From positions 558,001 to 622,000 of the forward strand of contig NZ_CP040709.1 in NCBI RefSeq assembly GCF_005952805.1: a stretch of DNA of 64,000 nt. The letters are read 5' to 3'. Position numbers and translations under genes: made by a program. Shown piece by piece: positions 8,565-19,158 of the stretch (positions are counted from its first letter, which is position 1; the number at the start of each line of letters is the position of its first letter). This DNA is from Inhella inkyongensis. Lineage in GTDB: Bacteria; Pseudomonadota; Gammaproteobacteria; Burkholderiales; Burkholderiaceae_C. The notes beneath the pieces were generated by a model. It did not search any database, was not told where the DNA came from, and was given only the letters and a program-made list of their open reading frames with translations.

Positions 8565-9801
8565 AGAGCCACAGCCACAACACCGAGATCAACAAGCTCG
8601 CCAGTGCCGCCGGTGCACCCAGCCGTAGGTGCTGGCGCCAGTCGATGACGATGCCCTCGCGTGCGGCCAGATCCACCACGATCAAGTTGGCGATCGAGCC
8701 CACCAGCAGCAGATTGCCGGCCAGGGTGCTGATCAGGGCGAGCAAGGCCCCCGCACCGGCCGGGTTGGCGCCCAAATGCGGCAGCAGGAGCATCACCGCC
8801 GGCACGTTGGACACCAGATTGCTGAGCAACACGGTCACGCCGGTCAGCACCCCGGGGTGTTCTAGGCTCCAGCCCCAGGATTGCATCTGTGCCACGGCCT
8901 GCGCGGCCAGGCCGGTGGTTTCAAAGGCGTGGTTGACGACAAACAGGCCGATGAAGAGCAACAGCAGCGGCCAGTCGACAAAGCCCATGACCTCGCTGCT
9001 GTGCAGGCGGCGGCTCATCAGCAGCACGGCCGCGCCGATCAGGGCAGCCGCCTCGCGTGGCCAGTCGGTGAACAGGAAGACCAGCATCAGGACGCCCGCC
9101 ACGATCAGGCCCTTGGCGCTTTGCCAGGGGTCGAATGGCGGCTCTTCCGCACCATGGCTCACTGCGGCCAAAGTGGCGACCTTGCCGGCGCGCAGGTGCC
9201 GCACCAGCAGCGCCCAAAGCAGCCCCAGGCTGAGCAGCACGGGCACGGCCACCCGCGCGATGTAGTCCACAAAGTCCAGCCGCAACACGGCGCCGATCAG
9301 CATGTTTTGGGGGTTGCCGATCAGGGTGGCGGCCGACCCGATGTTGGCGGCGCAGGCCAGGCCGATCAGCAGCGGCACGGGCGCCAGGCCGCGCTGCAGC
9401 GCCAGTCGGGCCACCATGGGCGTCATGACCAGGCAGACCACGTCGTTGCTGAACACCGCCGAGAGTGCGGCGGCCAGCCCGATCAGCGCGGCCAGCAGGG
9501 CGCGCGGCCCCATCGGGTGGGTGGCCACGCGGCGGGTCAGCTCACCAAAGAAGCCGCCCAGGCGCAGTTGCGCCGACAGCACCATGAAGGCAAACAGCAG
9601 CACCAACGTGGGCAGGTCCACGGCCTGCGCGAGTTGCTGCACCGACTGTCCGGTCAGTGGCAGCACGGCGATGGCGCCCAGCAGAGCGATGCCGCTGCGA
9701 TCCAGCTTCAGGCGCGGCAGGCCGCCCAGGAACATGCCGATGTAGACCACGGCAAAAACGGTGAGCAGGCCCCAGTGGGAGGCGTCGGGGTGGGTGGGCA
9801 T
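8551..9801 (-). CDS. SLC13/ArsB-NhaD-type anion or ion transporter
   Basis: This 416-residue integral membrane protein has about eleven hydrophobic segments. The halves contain the family signatures FSNDVVCLVMTPMV and LLSNLVSNVPAVMLLLP, the SND/SNx motifs that line the substrate site in the ion transporter superfamily, plus ANIGSAATLIGNPQN. The substrate (arsenite, dicarboxylate, sulfate or sodium) cannot be read from sequence. The ATG at 9801 gives the expected length; an open extension upstream is low-complexity and antisense to the next gene. No arsR or arsC is adjacent, which argues against an arsenic operon. Confidence 0.82.
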   Translation of the reverse strand: MPTHPDASHWGLLTVFAVVYIGMFLGGLPRLKLDRSGIALLGAIAVLPLTGQSVQQLAQAVDLPTLVLLFAFMVLSAQLRLGGFFGELTRRVATHPMGPRALLAALIGLAAALSAVFSNDVVCLVMTPMVARLALQRGLAPVPLLIGLACAANIGSAATLIGNPQNMLIGAVLRLDFVDYIARVAVPVLLSLGLLWALLVRHLRAGKVATLAAVSHGAEEPPFDPWQSAKGLIVAGVLMLVFLFTDWPREAAALIGAAVLLMSRRLHSSEVMGFVDWPLLLLFIGLFVVNHAFETTGLAAQAVAQMQSWGWSLEHPGVLTGVTVLLSNLVSNVPAVMLLLPHLGANPAGAGALLALISTLAGNLLLVGSIANLIVVDLAAREGIVIDWRQHLRLGAPAALASLLISVLWLWLFRAA

Positions 9802-9862
9802 GACGTCAGCGTAGCGCCTCGATGGATGGGCCGCCCAAGCCCGTCCGCCGCAGAATGCGCTC

Positions 9863-10645
9863 ATGAAACCTGATCTCAATGCCAGCCTGGGCGCGGCTCT
9901 GAACGCGGTGCCGACCCCACCGGCCCCGCCCGCTCTGGTGCTGGGGGCGGCCGGCTGGCTGGGTTCGGCCTTGCTCGCCCAGGTGCTGGGCGCTGGGCAT
10001 CGCCGTGTTGGGGCCTGGATGCGTCGCCCCATGGGCAGCACGCTGCGCGGTTTGGTGCCGGTGCTGGATGCGGATCTGGAGCCGGCCCAGGAGCAACCCT
10101 CTGCTTGGGCCGGGGCCTGCGCCTATCTGGTGCTGGAGCGGGCCGGGCTCACCGGGGCGGCGCGCAATGCCGTCTTCGCCCAGCCCGACGCCAGCGAGTT
10201 GCTGCCGCTGGCTCAGCGCCTGCGCGCCCTGGGCGTGACGCGCTTGTTGGTCGTCTTGCCCCATGCACCGGGCAGCCTGCCCGAGGGCCTGCGGCATGGT
10301 TTTGCCGACCGGGATGAGCAGGGCTTGAGTGAGCTGGGCTTCACGCAACTGGTGTTGGTGCGCTCCAGCCGCGATACGCAGGCGCTGCCGTCCGGCACCC
10401 CTTGGTTGGAGCGCTTCGCCGCCGCCTGGTGGAGCCAGTTGCGCTGGATGCTGCCGGACGACGAACGCCCGCTGCGCTCGGTGGCGTTGGCACGGGTGGT
10501 GGTGCAGGCCGAGCGCCTGTTGCGTGAGGCCGGGCCTGGGGTGCGAGTGCTGACGCAAGCGCAGGCCAGTCGAGCGGCCCAGTCGGGGGTCCAGGGTGCT
10601 CAGACCCTGCGGGTCTGGGCCGGGTTGGACGCGCAGCCGGTTTGA
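9863..10645 (+). CDS. NAD(P)-binding Rossmann-like protein of unknown function
   Basis: This 260-residue protein has a glycine-rich nucleotide motif GAAGWLGS (Gly28, Gly31, Gly34) typical of atypical or extended SDR proteins. There is no YxxxK catalytic pair, so it may be a non-catalytic or atypical NAD(P)-binding protein. The sequence around LRALGVTRLLVVLPHAPG and LGFTQLVLVRSS fits later Rossmann strands, as in proteins distantly related to NmrA or YbjT. It sits 46 bases before hemE on the same strand and may be co-transcribed with it. Confidence 0.65.
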   Translation: MKPDLNASLGAALNAVPTPPAPPALVLGAAGWLGSALLAQVLGAGHRRVGAWMRRPMGSTLRGLVPVLDADLEPAQEQPSAWAGACAYLVLERAGLTGAARNAVFAQPDASELLPLAQRLRALGVTRLLVVLPHAPGSLPEGLRHGFADRDEQGLSELGFTQLVLVRSSRDTQALPSGTPWLERFAAAWWSQLRWMLPDDERPLRSVALARVVVQAERLLREAGPGVRVLTQAQASRAAQSGVQGAQTLRVWAGLDAQPV

Positions 10646-10691
10646 ACCTCGTCAAGGCCAGGGAGCAGGCCGCCCCGGATAATCCCGGCCC

Positions 10692-11780
10692 ATGGCCTTC
10701 GCACCTCTACAAAACGACGTCTTCCTGCGCGCAGCCCTGCGCCAGCCCACGCCCTACACCCCCATCTGGCTGATGCGCCAGGCCGGGCGCTATCTGCCCG
10801 AGTACAAGGCCACGCGCGCCAAGGCGGGCAGCTTCATGGGCCTGGCCACCTCGCCCAATTACGCCACCGAAGTGACGTTGCAGCCGCTGGAGCGCTTTCC
10901 GCTCGACGCGGCCATCTTGTTCAGCGACATCCTGACCGTGCCTGACGCCATGGGCATGGGTCTGAGCTTTGGCGAGGGCGAGGGCCCGCGCTTTGCCAAG
11001 ACGGTGCGCGACGAAGCCTCGCTGGCCGAGGTGCAGTTCGATCTGAACCGTCTGCGCTATGTGTTCGATGCCGTGTCGTCGATCCGTCAGGCCCTGGGCG
11101 GGCGGGTGCCCTTGATCGGCTTTGCCGGCAGCCCCTGGACCCTGGCCTGCTACATGGTGGAGGGGCGCGGCAGCGACGACTATCGGCACGTCAAGACCCT
11201 GATGTACGCGCGCCCCGATCTGATGCAGGGTCTGCTCGACAAGCTGGTGGAGGCCACCATCGCCTACCTGAACGCGCAGATCGATGCGGGCGCTCAGGCG
11301 GTGATGCTGTTTGACTCCTGGGGCGGCGTTCTGAGCCATGACGCCTATCTGCGCTTCGCTCTGCCGGCCTCGCGCCGGGTGTTGCAGGGACTCAAGCGCG
11401 TGGGCGCTGACGGTCAGCGCCTGCCGCTCATATTGTTCACCAAGGGCGGCGGCCTGTGGCTGCCGGAAATGGCGCAGACCGGTGCCGACATGCTGGGCCT
11501 GGACTGGACCATGGACCTGGGCCGCGCCCGTGCGCTGCTGCAGGACGGCGTGGCGCTTCAGGGCAATTTGGACCCCAATGTGCTGTTTGCGCCGCCCGCT
11601 GTGGTGCAGGCCGAGGCGCGCAAGGTGCTGGACAGTTTTGGTCGGCCGCAGCGCGCTGACGGGGGCTGGGGCGGCCATGTGTTCAATCTGGGCCATGGCA
11701 TCAGCCAGCACACACCGATCGAGCAGGTGTCGGCTTTGGTTGAGGCGGTGCACAGCCATTCCCGCACTTTGCGCGGGTAA
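10692..11780 (+). CDS. hemE: Uroporphyrinogen decarboxylase
   Basis: This 362-residue enzyme decarboxylates the four acetate side chains of uroporphyrinogen III to give coproporphyrinogen III in haem synthesis. The N-terminal [15 protein letters not shown] and the later [18 protein letters not shown] and [11 protein letters not shown] segments are hallmark HemE blocks. Length matches the family. It is cytoplasmic, has a plain ATG start, and is followed by a strong intrinsic terminator at 11905. Confidence 0.97.
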   Translation: MAFAPLQNDVFLRAALRQPTPYTPIWLMRQAGRYLPEYKATRAKAGSFMGLATSPNYATEVTLQPLERFPLDAAILFSDILTVPDAMGMGLSFGEGEGPRFAKTVRDEASLAEVQFDLNRLRYVFDAVSSIRQALGGRVPLIGFAGSPWTLACYMVEGRGSDDYRHVKTLMYARPDLMQGLLDKLVEATIAYLNAQIDAGAQAVMLFDSWGGVLSHDAYLRFALPASRRVLQGLKRVGADGQRLPLILFTKGGGLWLPEMAQTGADMLGLDWTMDLGRARALLQDGVALQGNLDPNVLFAPPAVVQAEARKVLDSFGRPQRADGGWGGHVFNLGHGISQHTPIEQVSALVEAVHSHSRTLRG

Positions 11781-11904
11781 GCGCCCGCTCACCTGGGGCA
11801 GGGCCCGTGATGCGGCCTGCGGGCCGGCTGGGAGCGGACTTGTCCCCAGTTTGAAGCCAGCGAGGGGGCCCACGCGCAGAGTCCGATGGTGATTTGAAAG
11901 AATG

Positions 11905-11941
11905 CTCCAAGTGCCTATGGTGCTTGGAGTTTTTCTTTTTT
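11905..11941 (+). terminator. Intrinsic terminator downstream of hemE
   Basis: Stem CTCCAAG / CTTGGAG extended inward by two wobble and two C-G pairs around a TAT loop, followed by TTTTTCTTTTTT. It lies 124 bases after the hemE stop codon. The stretch between them holds no recognisable gene. Confidence 0.85.
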
Positions 11942-12017
11942 CAGCGGCGCCGCTGGGCGCAGGGTGGGCATTCGACAATGGCTGGCTGGAACGCCTGCTC
12001 TGGTTTTCCTCACAAAC

Positions 12018-12038
12018 TTATCCACAGGCTGTGGATCA
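12018..12038. promoter_or_regulatory. Inverted pair of DnaA-box-like sites upstream of priA
   Basis: A perfect DnaA box TTATCCACA at 12018-12026 is followed after three bases by TGTGGATCA at 12030-12038, which is the inverted box with one mismatch. The pair lies 29 bases upstream of the priA GTG start. DnaA binding here could regulate priA; this is inferred from sequence only. Confidence 0.5.
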
Positions 12039-12067
12039 TTGCAAAACTCTAAGCGCGGCGCGACCTT

Positions 12068-14146
<2,079 letters not shown>

Positions 14147-14209
14147 TCGCTCGCTGTAAGGCCGGGCCGCCCCGCCGCGACCCACCAGCCTTGCTGACGG
14201 AGGATGGCG

Positions 14210-14710
14210 ATGGGAATGGGATTGAAGGTGCTGCTGGGATGGATGCTGGCAGCAGCATTGGCGGGTCACGGCCATGGCGAGGCCGCTGGACTGAAGGGGC
14301 GCAGTGCCGACGGGCGCTTGTTCGATCTGGCCCAGCAGCGCGGCCGGGTGGTGATGGTGGTGTATTGGGCCAGCACTTGTGCGCCCTGCCGCACCGTGTT
14401 GCCGGAATTGCGGGCCAATCTGCGCGGCTGGAAGGATCAGCCCTTCGACCTGGTGAGCGTGAGTCTGGACGCTCGTGAGACGGACTGGCGGGAGTACGAA
14501 CGCCTGGCCGCAATCACTCAACCAGATGCCGCCATGCGCGGCATTTCGCTCTGGCGCGGAGCGCGCGACACCCAGGATGCCCTGCAACCGGGGAGCCCTC
14601 GTAAGCTGCCGCTGACCTTGGTGTTGGACGCACAGGGGCGTGAAGTCCAGCGCTATGAGGGCCGGGTCCCGGCAAAGGCCTGGGATGCGGTTGCCGAGCT
14701 GCTTCCCTGA
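14210..14710 (+). CDS. Thioredoxin-like TlpA/ResA-family protein
   Basis: The protein is 166 residues from the ATG at 14210. That start lies six bases after GGAGG; the ATG at 14204 touches the ribosome-binding site and is less likely. A hydrophobic N-terminal segment (LKVLLGWMLAAALAG) acts as signal peptide or anchor. The thioredoxin fold shows VVMVVYWASTCAPCRTVLPEL, with redox motif Cys-Ala-Pro-Cys, and a cis-Pro segment near RKLPLTLVLD. It probably works as a periplasmic thiol-disulfide reductase. The partner is unknown, as no cytochrome c maturation genes are adjacent. Confidence 0.8.
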   Translation: MGMGLKVLLGWMLAAALAGHGHGEAAGLKGRSADGRLFDLAQQRGRVVMVVYWASTCAPCRTVLPELRANLRGWKDQPFDLVSVSLDARETDWREYERLAAITQPDAAMRGISLWRGARDTQDALQPGSPRKLPLTLVLDAQGREVQRYEGRVPAKAWDAVAELLP

Positions 14711-14725
14711 TCGGAGCCGCTGCGC

Positions 14726-17113
14726 TCAGCGCGGCGGCCCGAGATGGCGGCGCAGCCAGTTGTGCATCTCCCACTGCAAGTGGCTGGCGGCTTCGCGGCT
14801 TCCAAGGGTGTGGCCCTCGTAGGGCAGCAGAGTCAACCGAACGGCTTGCCCCAGGCCGGCCAGGGCTTGGTAGAGGCGCTCGCTCTGCAGCGCGGGCGTG
14901 CCGGGGTTGCTGTCTTGCTCGCCGTGAATCAGCAGCAAGGGTTCGGTGATCTTCTCGGCGTTTAAGAAGGGTGAGATGCGCAGATAGGTGCTGCGCGCTT
15001 CCCACAAATTGCGGCGCTCGCTCTGGAAGCCGAAGGGCGTGAGCGTGCGGTTGTAGGCCCCGCTGCGCGCGATACCGGCCTTGAAGAGGTTGGTGTGGGT
15101 GAGGAGATTGACGGCCATGAAGGCGCCATAACTCTGACCGCCAATCGCCAAGCGCTGCGTGTCCACCGCACCACTGTCGTGCAGCTGATCGACCAGGGCT
15201 CGGGCATTCATCTGCAGTTGTTCGATCAAGCCATCGTTGACGGCGCGGTTGTCGCCCACCACCGGCATGGTGGCCTCATAGACCACGGCATAGCCCTCCA
15301 AGGCCAGCCACACCGGGCTGCCGGGCGGCGGCAGATGCCCCAGGTCACTGAAGGCGGCCGCTTGCGAAGCCAGCTCAGCATCGCTGTACTCCCGGGGATA
15401 GGCCCAGATGAGTGCCGGCCGCCGCTGGCCTTCTTGGTGGTCGGGAGGCAAAAGCAACCAGGCCGAGAGCTCGACACCGTCTTCGCGCTTGAAGCTCAGG
15501 TACTGTCGTTTCAGGGAGCGCAGAGCCGGTGAGAGTTCTCGAGGGCTCTGCAGGGCCTGCCACTGCGAGCCTTCTCGGAGCCCGAGTTGCGGGGCTTCGA
15601 GCGGGCGCTCCATCTGCGTAAACAGGCGGCGCCCATCCAGCCAGGTCAGTGCCGTTTCGACCTGGCCCTCGGCGGCCTGGAACACGCGTTGAACAGGGTG
15701 GTCCTTCAGGCTGTAGCGATCCACAAAGGGCCGCTCCCCTTTGGGGCCGACGCCCGCGCCGGCAAACCAGAAGCTGCCATCGCCCGCCTGGGCCACCACC
15801 CGACCGCCGTGGGGCGTGGTGCGCATCATGGGGCTGCCAGGGTGGCGGAAGCGCTCGCGCAACGCATGTTCAAACAGCGCGCGACTTTGGCTGCCGTCCA
15901 GCGGCAGCAAATAGGTCCGGGTCCAGGCGCGGCTGCGATCCACTTCGGTCAAAAGCGCGTGTTCGCCCTGTTCCAAAAAGCGCAAGCGCGCAAAGCGGTG
16001 CGGCATGCGCTGCACCTCGATGGCCTCGCCCTTGTAGGGTGGGGCCAGTCGCATCACCCGATCGCGGTAAGCCACTCGGGTTTGCGGGTTGCCACCATCC
16101 AGTGCCTCGACCCAATAGATGGCGGCATCGGCGCCTGGGCTGGCGTAGAAAACCCGCGGCCCCGGCAGCACGCCGTCGATGGCCACACCCTGGCGCGCCG
16201 GCACCTTGGCCACCTCCCGCAGCACCTTGCCCTGGGGTGAGCGCAGCTCCACCGTCTGCGGGAAATCGTCCCAGGCCAGGGCGCGACTGAAGGGGCGGGT
16301 GAGGCGCTCGGTCAGCAAGGCCTGGCCGTGCCCAGCCACCGCCACGCTGTGAAACAGCCCTGGCTCGCCGAGTCGGCGCCAAAGACCGCTGCGCAAGTCC
16401 ACTCGGGCCAGCTGGGACAGGGCGTAATGCGCCAACAATTGCTCATCGTGCTCGCTGCGCAGCAGGTCGGGCAGGCTGCGTTCGGGGCTGGCGCGGCCCT
16501 GATGTTCCTGGACTTGCGGACCGGATAACGGCGGCTTGGGGGGCGCTCCCGTCTGAGTTGTGGCCAACACGATCAGCTCGTGTCCCGACCACCAGGTCAG
16601 TTCGAATTCAGACAGCACATGGTTGAGCTGCAGGCCCTCGATGCGTTGCAAGGCTTCAGCCTGCGGGGTGCCCCACCAGAGCTCGCTGGCTTGCGCGGTG
16701 CGGCGTTGCAGCACAAAGCGCTTGCCGTCAGGTGCCCAGGCGAAGCCGTGCCAGGCACCGCCGCCGGGCAGGGCAATGCGCCGTTCTGACGCCTTGGCGT
16801 CCATCAAGCGGCGGATGCGCAGACTCTGTAGCGCGTAGCCTGGGGGGGCGGACCGATTGCCCGCCTCAAACCGTGCGCCGGCCAGGCGCAGCTGCGGTCG
16901 AGCCAATTCCTCCAGCGGCGTGAAGCGCCGTGGTTCTGCCAGCGCCAGCCACTGCTGGTCGGGAGAAATCAGATTGCGCGCCGGTAAAGCAGCATCCAGG
17001 GCTGCCCGAATGGCCGGAGGCGCGGCGCGGTAGGGCGTGCTGGCCTGTGCGCCGGCAAGCGCCAGTCCCAGTGCCAACCCGAATGTCCGCAGCCATGACC
17101 CACGCCCGCTCAT
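14726..17113 (-). CDS. Secreted S9-family prolyl oligopeptidase-like serine peptidase
   Basis: This 795-residue protein has a signal peptide (MSGRGSWLRTFGLALGLALAGAQA). The N-terminal two thirds resembles a beta-propeller-like lid. The C-terminal alpha/beta hydrolase carries the catalytic triad: Ser661 in GGQSYGAFMA, Asp734 in LIHGEQDSNPGT and His768 in YEGHTLGS. The arrangement fits S9C or glutamyl-endopeptidase-like enzymes of the periplasm. The ATG at 17113 is chosen because it directly precedes the signal peptide; the frame is open for 88 codons more. It is divergent from the pseudokinase gene and convergent with the thioredoxin-like gene. Confidence 0.87.
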   Translation of the reverse strand: MSGRGSWLRTFGLALGLALAGAQASTPYRAAPPAIRAALDAALPARNLISPDQQWLALAEPRRFTPLEELARPQLRLAGARFEAGNRSAPPGYALQSLRIRRLMDAKASERRIALPGGGAWHGFAWAPDGKRFVLQRRTAQASELWWGTPQAEALQRIEGLQLNHVLSEFELTWWSGHELIVLATTQTGAPPKPPLSGPQVQEHQGRASPERSLPDLLRSEHDEQLLAHYALSQLARVDLRSGLWRRLGEPGLFHSVAVAGHGQALLTERLTRPFSRALAWDDFPQTVELRSPQGKVLREVAKVPARQGVAIDGVLPGPRVFYASPGADAAIYWVEALDGGNPQTRVAYRDRVMRLAPPYKGEAIEVQRMPHRFARLRFLEQGEHALLTEVDRSRAWTRTYLLPLDGSQSRALFEHALRERFRHPGSPMMRTTPHGGRVVAQAGDGSFWFAGAGVGPKGERPFVDRYSLKDHPVQRVFQAAEGQVETALTWLDGRRLFTQMERPLEAPQLGLREGSQWQALQSPRELSPALRSLKRQYLSFKREDGVELSAWLLLPPDHQEGQRRPALIWAYPREYSDAELASQAAAFSDLGHLPPPGSPVWLALEGYAVVYEATMPVVGDNRAVNDGLIEQLQMNARALVDQLHDSGAVDTQRLAIGGQSYGAFMAVNLLTHTNLFKAGIARSGAYNRTLTPFGFQSERRNLWEARSTYLRISPFLNAEKITEPLLLIHGEQDSNPGTPALQSERLYQALAGLGQAVRLTLLPYEGHTLGSREAASHLQWEMHNWLRRHLGPPR

Positions 17114-17321
17114 GACGTGTGCAAGGGGCCGTAACGAAGCAGGGTCGTGGGGATGTGCATCGTGTGAATTGTCCACAGGCCGTGGCTCATTGAGTCCTCC
17201 GCGACGGCCAAGCGTTTCCAACCGTATCCACCGTGAGCTGGGCGGGCGAATTGTTACAGCACCCAGGCGGCATCCCCCTAACATGAAGTCTTGCCGCCGC
17301 CATTCTTCTGTTAAAGCCGCC

Positions 17322-18353
17322 ATGTCCGCCGTCCCTGCATTCTTGCCTCCCCTGCCGGCCTGCCAGGCGGGTGACAAATTGGGCGTCTGGCGCCTGCAGC
17401 GGATGGTGGGGCAAGTGCCTTCTGGCCATTGGTGGCGGGCGCAGCATTCTCTGTCGGGGGTCAGTGCCTGGGTGCTGGTGTACAGCCACGTCGAGGATGC
17501 GGGTGCGGTTTTGCTGCGCGTGGCACAAGCAGAGGGCGAGCCCTGGCAGTACCCAGACCTGGCCTGGCCGCTGGATTCGGGTTTGACGGGAGATGGTCGG
17601 CCCTATGTGGTGATGCCGCCGGTTGAGGGCGAGCCCTTGATGGCCGCCAACCCCAAGGCGTCGCTGCGCCGTCGCTTGGGCTGGGTGGTGCAGCTGTGCG
17701 AGCTGTTGCTGCTGGCCGAACAGGCAGGCCTGTCACTGATTGAATTGGATCCCAGCCTCTTGTGGCTGGGGCCGCAGCAACAGCTGCGCTTGTTTGGCCT
17801 GGCACTGGTGCGCAAGGACGCTACCGTGCTGCGCTTGGGCGCCCTGCAGGGGCAGATCAGCCTGGCGGCGCAGGATCTGCGTTGCCCCCAATCGGCCCAG
17901 GGCTCGCCGGCCGATCGTGCAGCGCAGGTCTTTACCGTCGGGTCGATGATGGGCCTGCTGGTGAATGGCCGCTTGCCGCAGCGCCTGGAAAGCCTGGAGG
18001 CGCCGGTGCCGGTGCTGTCGCAGTGGTTGGCGCTGAAGCCGGATTCGCGCGAGCAACTCACGCGCCTGCTGGGCCGGGTGCGCCATGCCGATGCGAACCA
18101 ACGCCCTGCCTCGCTGGCCGACCTGGCCCAGGAAATCGAGCAATGGCTGGACGCCAGTGGCGGCCTGGCCAGCACGGAAGCCGGGGCCCTGGCGGCACGG
18201 CGCATTGTTGAGGCCCCCAAGCCGGCACCTGCCCCCGTGGCGCTGCCGCCCAGCCCCGTTGAGCCGGAGCGTCCGATCTGGCCCTGGGTGGTGGCCGGCG
18301 GCCTGATTCTGGGGGTGGCCTTGCTGAGCCTGTTGATGCTGCGGACTCACTGA
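17322..18353 (+). CDS. Tail-anchored degenerate protein-kinase-like protein (probable pseudokinase)
   Basis: This 343-residue protein has a kinase-like layout: an N-terminal lobe (LGVWRLQRMVGQ...), a hinge-like PYVVMPPVEGEPLMA, and a helical region followed by LIELDPSLLWLGPQQQLRLFGLAL where active kinases carry HRDLKPxN and DFG. Those catalytic residues are absent, so activity is unlikely. After a Pro/Ala-rich linker (PAPAPVALPPSPVEPERP) comes one C-terminal membrane helix, WPWVVAGGLILGVALLSLLML. This suggests a cytoplasmic scaffold or sensor anchored in the inner membrane. Start alternatives are ATG 17322 (chosen) and ATG 17283. Confidence 0.6.
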   Translation: MSAVPAFLPPLPACQAGDKLGVWRLQRMVGQVPSGHWWRAQHSLSGVSAWVLVYSHVEDAGAVLLRVAQAEGEPWQYPDLAWPLDSGLTGDGRPYVVMPPVEGEPLMAANPKASLRRRLGWVVQLCELLLLAEQAGLSLIELDPSLLWLGPQQQLRLFGLALVRKDATVLRLGALQGQISLAAQDLRCPQSAQGSPADRAAQVFTVGSMMGLLVNGRLPQRLESLEAPVPVLSQWLALKPDSREQLTRLLGRVRHADANQRPASLADLAQEIEQWLDASGGLASTEAGALAARRIVEAPKPAPAPVALPPSPVEPERPIWPWVVAGGLILGVALLSLLMLRTH

Positions 18354-19114
18354 GGCATGCGCACGCCCCAGCGCTGCGCCAGGCGCGCAAACTCACCCTG
18401 CCGGAGCAGCGCTTCGAACTGAGTGTCGTGGCGTCGGCGCAGGGTTTCGCCGGCGGCGCTGCGCGTAAAGGCAAAGTGGCCGCGCAGCAGATCCAGCGGC
18501 GGTGCCTGCGGTATCAGCAGGCCTTCCAGTTGCAGGGCTTCCAACTCGGGTTGGGTATTGCGCTCGTTGCTGGCAAACAAGTCCAACCGGCCCAACTGCA
18601 ACATCTTCAGTCCGGTGGCAACGTCATTGACCAGGGTCAGGCGCTGCAAATGAGGGCGCATGCTCTCGAAGCCCGCGCCATAGGCCCAGCCCTTCACTGC
18701 GCCGATGGACAACGATGCCAGGGCTGCGAACTGGCCGTTCCACAGTGAGGCCTCGCCGCGCCGTGCGTACAACAGCATCGCGTCCTCGTAAAAGGCCCTT
18801 TGGCTGAATAGAAAGCGAGCCTCACGCTCGGGCGTGCGATAGGGTCCGATAAGCACATCAGCTTCGCCGATCTCGACCTCATACTGCGCCCGTTGGTAAG
18901 GCAACAACTCCATGTGGAGGTTTTCGCCCAGGGTGCGGCGCAGCAAGTCCACGCCCAGGCCCTGCGGTCGACCGGCGGCATCGGGCTCAAAGATGCGGGC
19001 GAAGCGGCTGCCCAAGATTCGCAGTGGGCCAGACTCTGCGGCCAGACTGCGCTCCCAACTCCAGGCCAGGCTCGCTGCGAGGCAGGCCCTTCGGCTTCCA
19101 CAGAATTTCTGCAT
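18347..19114 (-). CDS. Orphan periplasmic solute-binding protein (SBP family 3-like)
   Basis: This 255-residue protein has an N-terminal signal segment (ACLAASLAWSWERSLAAES). The mature part follows the family-3 amino-acid-binding pattern: an initial strand PLRILGSRFARIFEP, the LGVDLLRRTL helix, and EADVLIGPYRTPEREARFLFSQRAFYEDAMLL. There is no permease or ATPase gene nearby. It may therefore serve a sensor or an unlinked transporter. Two other proteins of this type occur in the window (50365 and 61192). It overlaps the convergent pseudokinase gene by seven bases. Confidence 0.72.
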   Translation of the reverse strand: MQKFCGSRRACLAASLAWSWERSLAAESGPLRILGSRFARIFEPDAAGRPQGLGVDLLRRTLGENLHMELLPYQRAQYEVEIGEADVLIGPYRTPEREARFLFSQRAFYEDAMLLYARRGEASLWNGQFAALASLSIGAVKGWAYGAGFESMRPHLQRLTLVNDVATGLKMLQLGRLDLFASNERNTQPELEALQLEGLLIPQAPPLDLLRGHFAFTRSAAGETLRRRHDTQFEALLRQGEFARLAQRWGVRMPQ

Positions 19115-19158
19115 TGCGCGCTCCGAGAGGATTTGGGGCAGACCTATCATCGCCCGCC

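Noticed and set aside
8629..9873. Long open frames on the plus strand opposite the ion transporter
   Set aside because: They are antisense shadows rich in His, Gln and Gly. The minus-strand frame has clear transporter helices and motifs.
17169..17177. TTGTCCACA, a one-mismatch DnaA box between the S9 peptidase and the pseudokinase genes
   Set aside because: It is an isolated single site without an inverted partner and is expected by chance in a region of this length.
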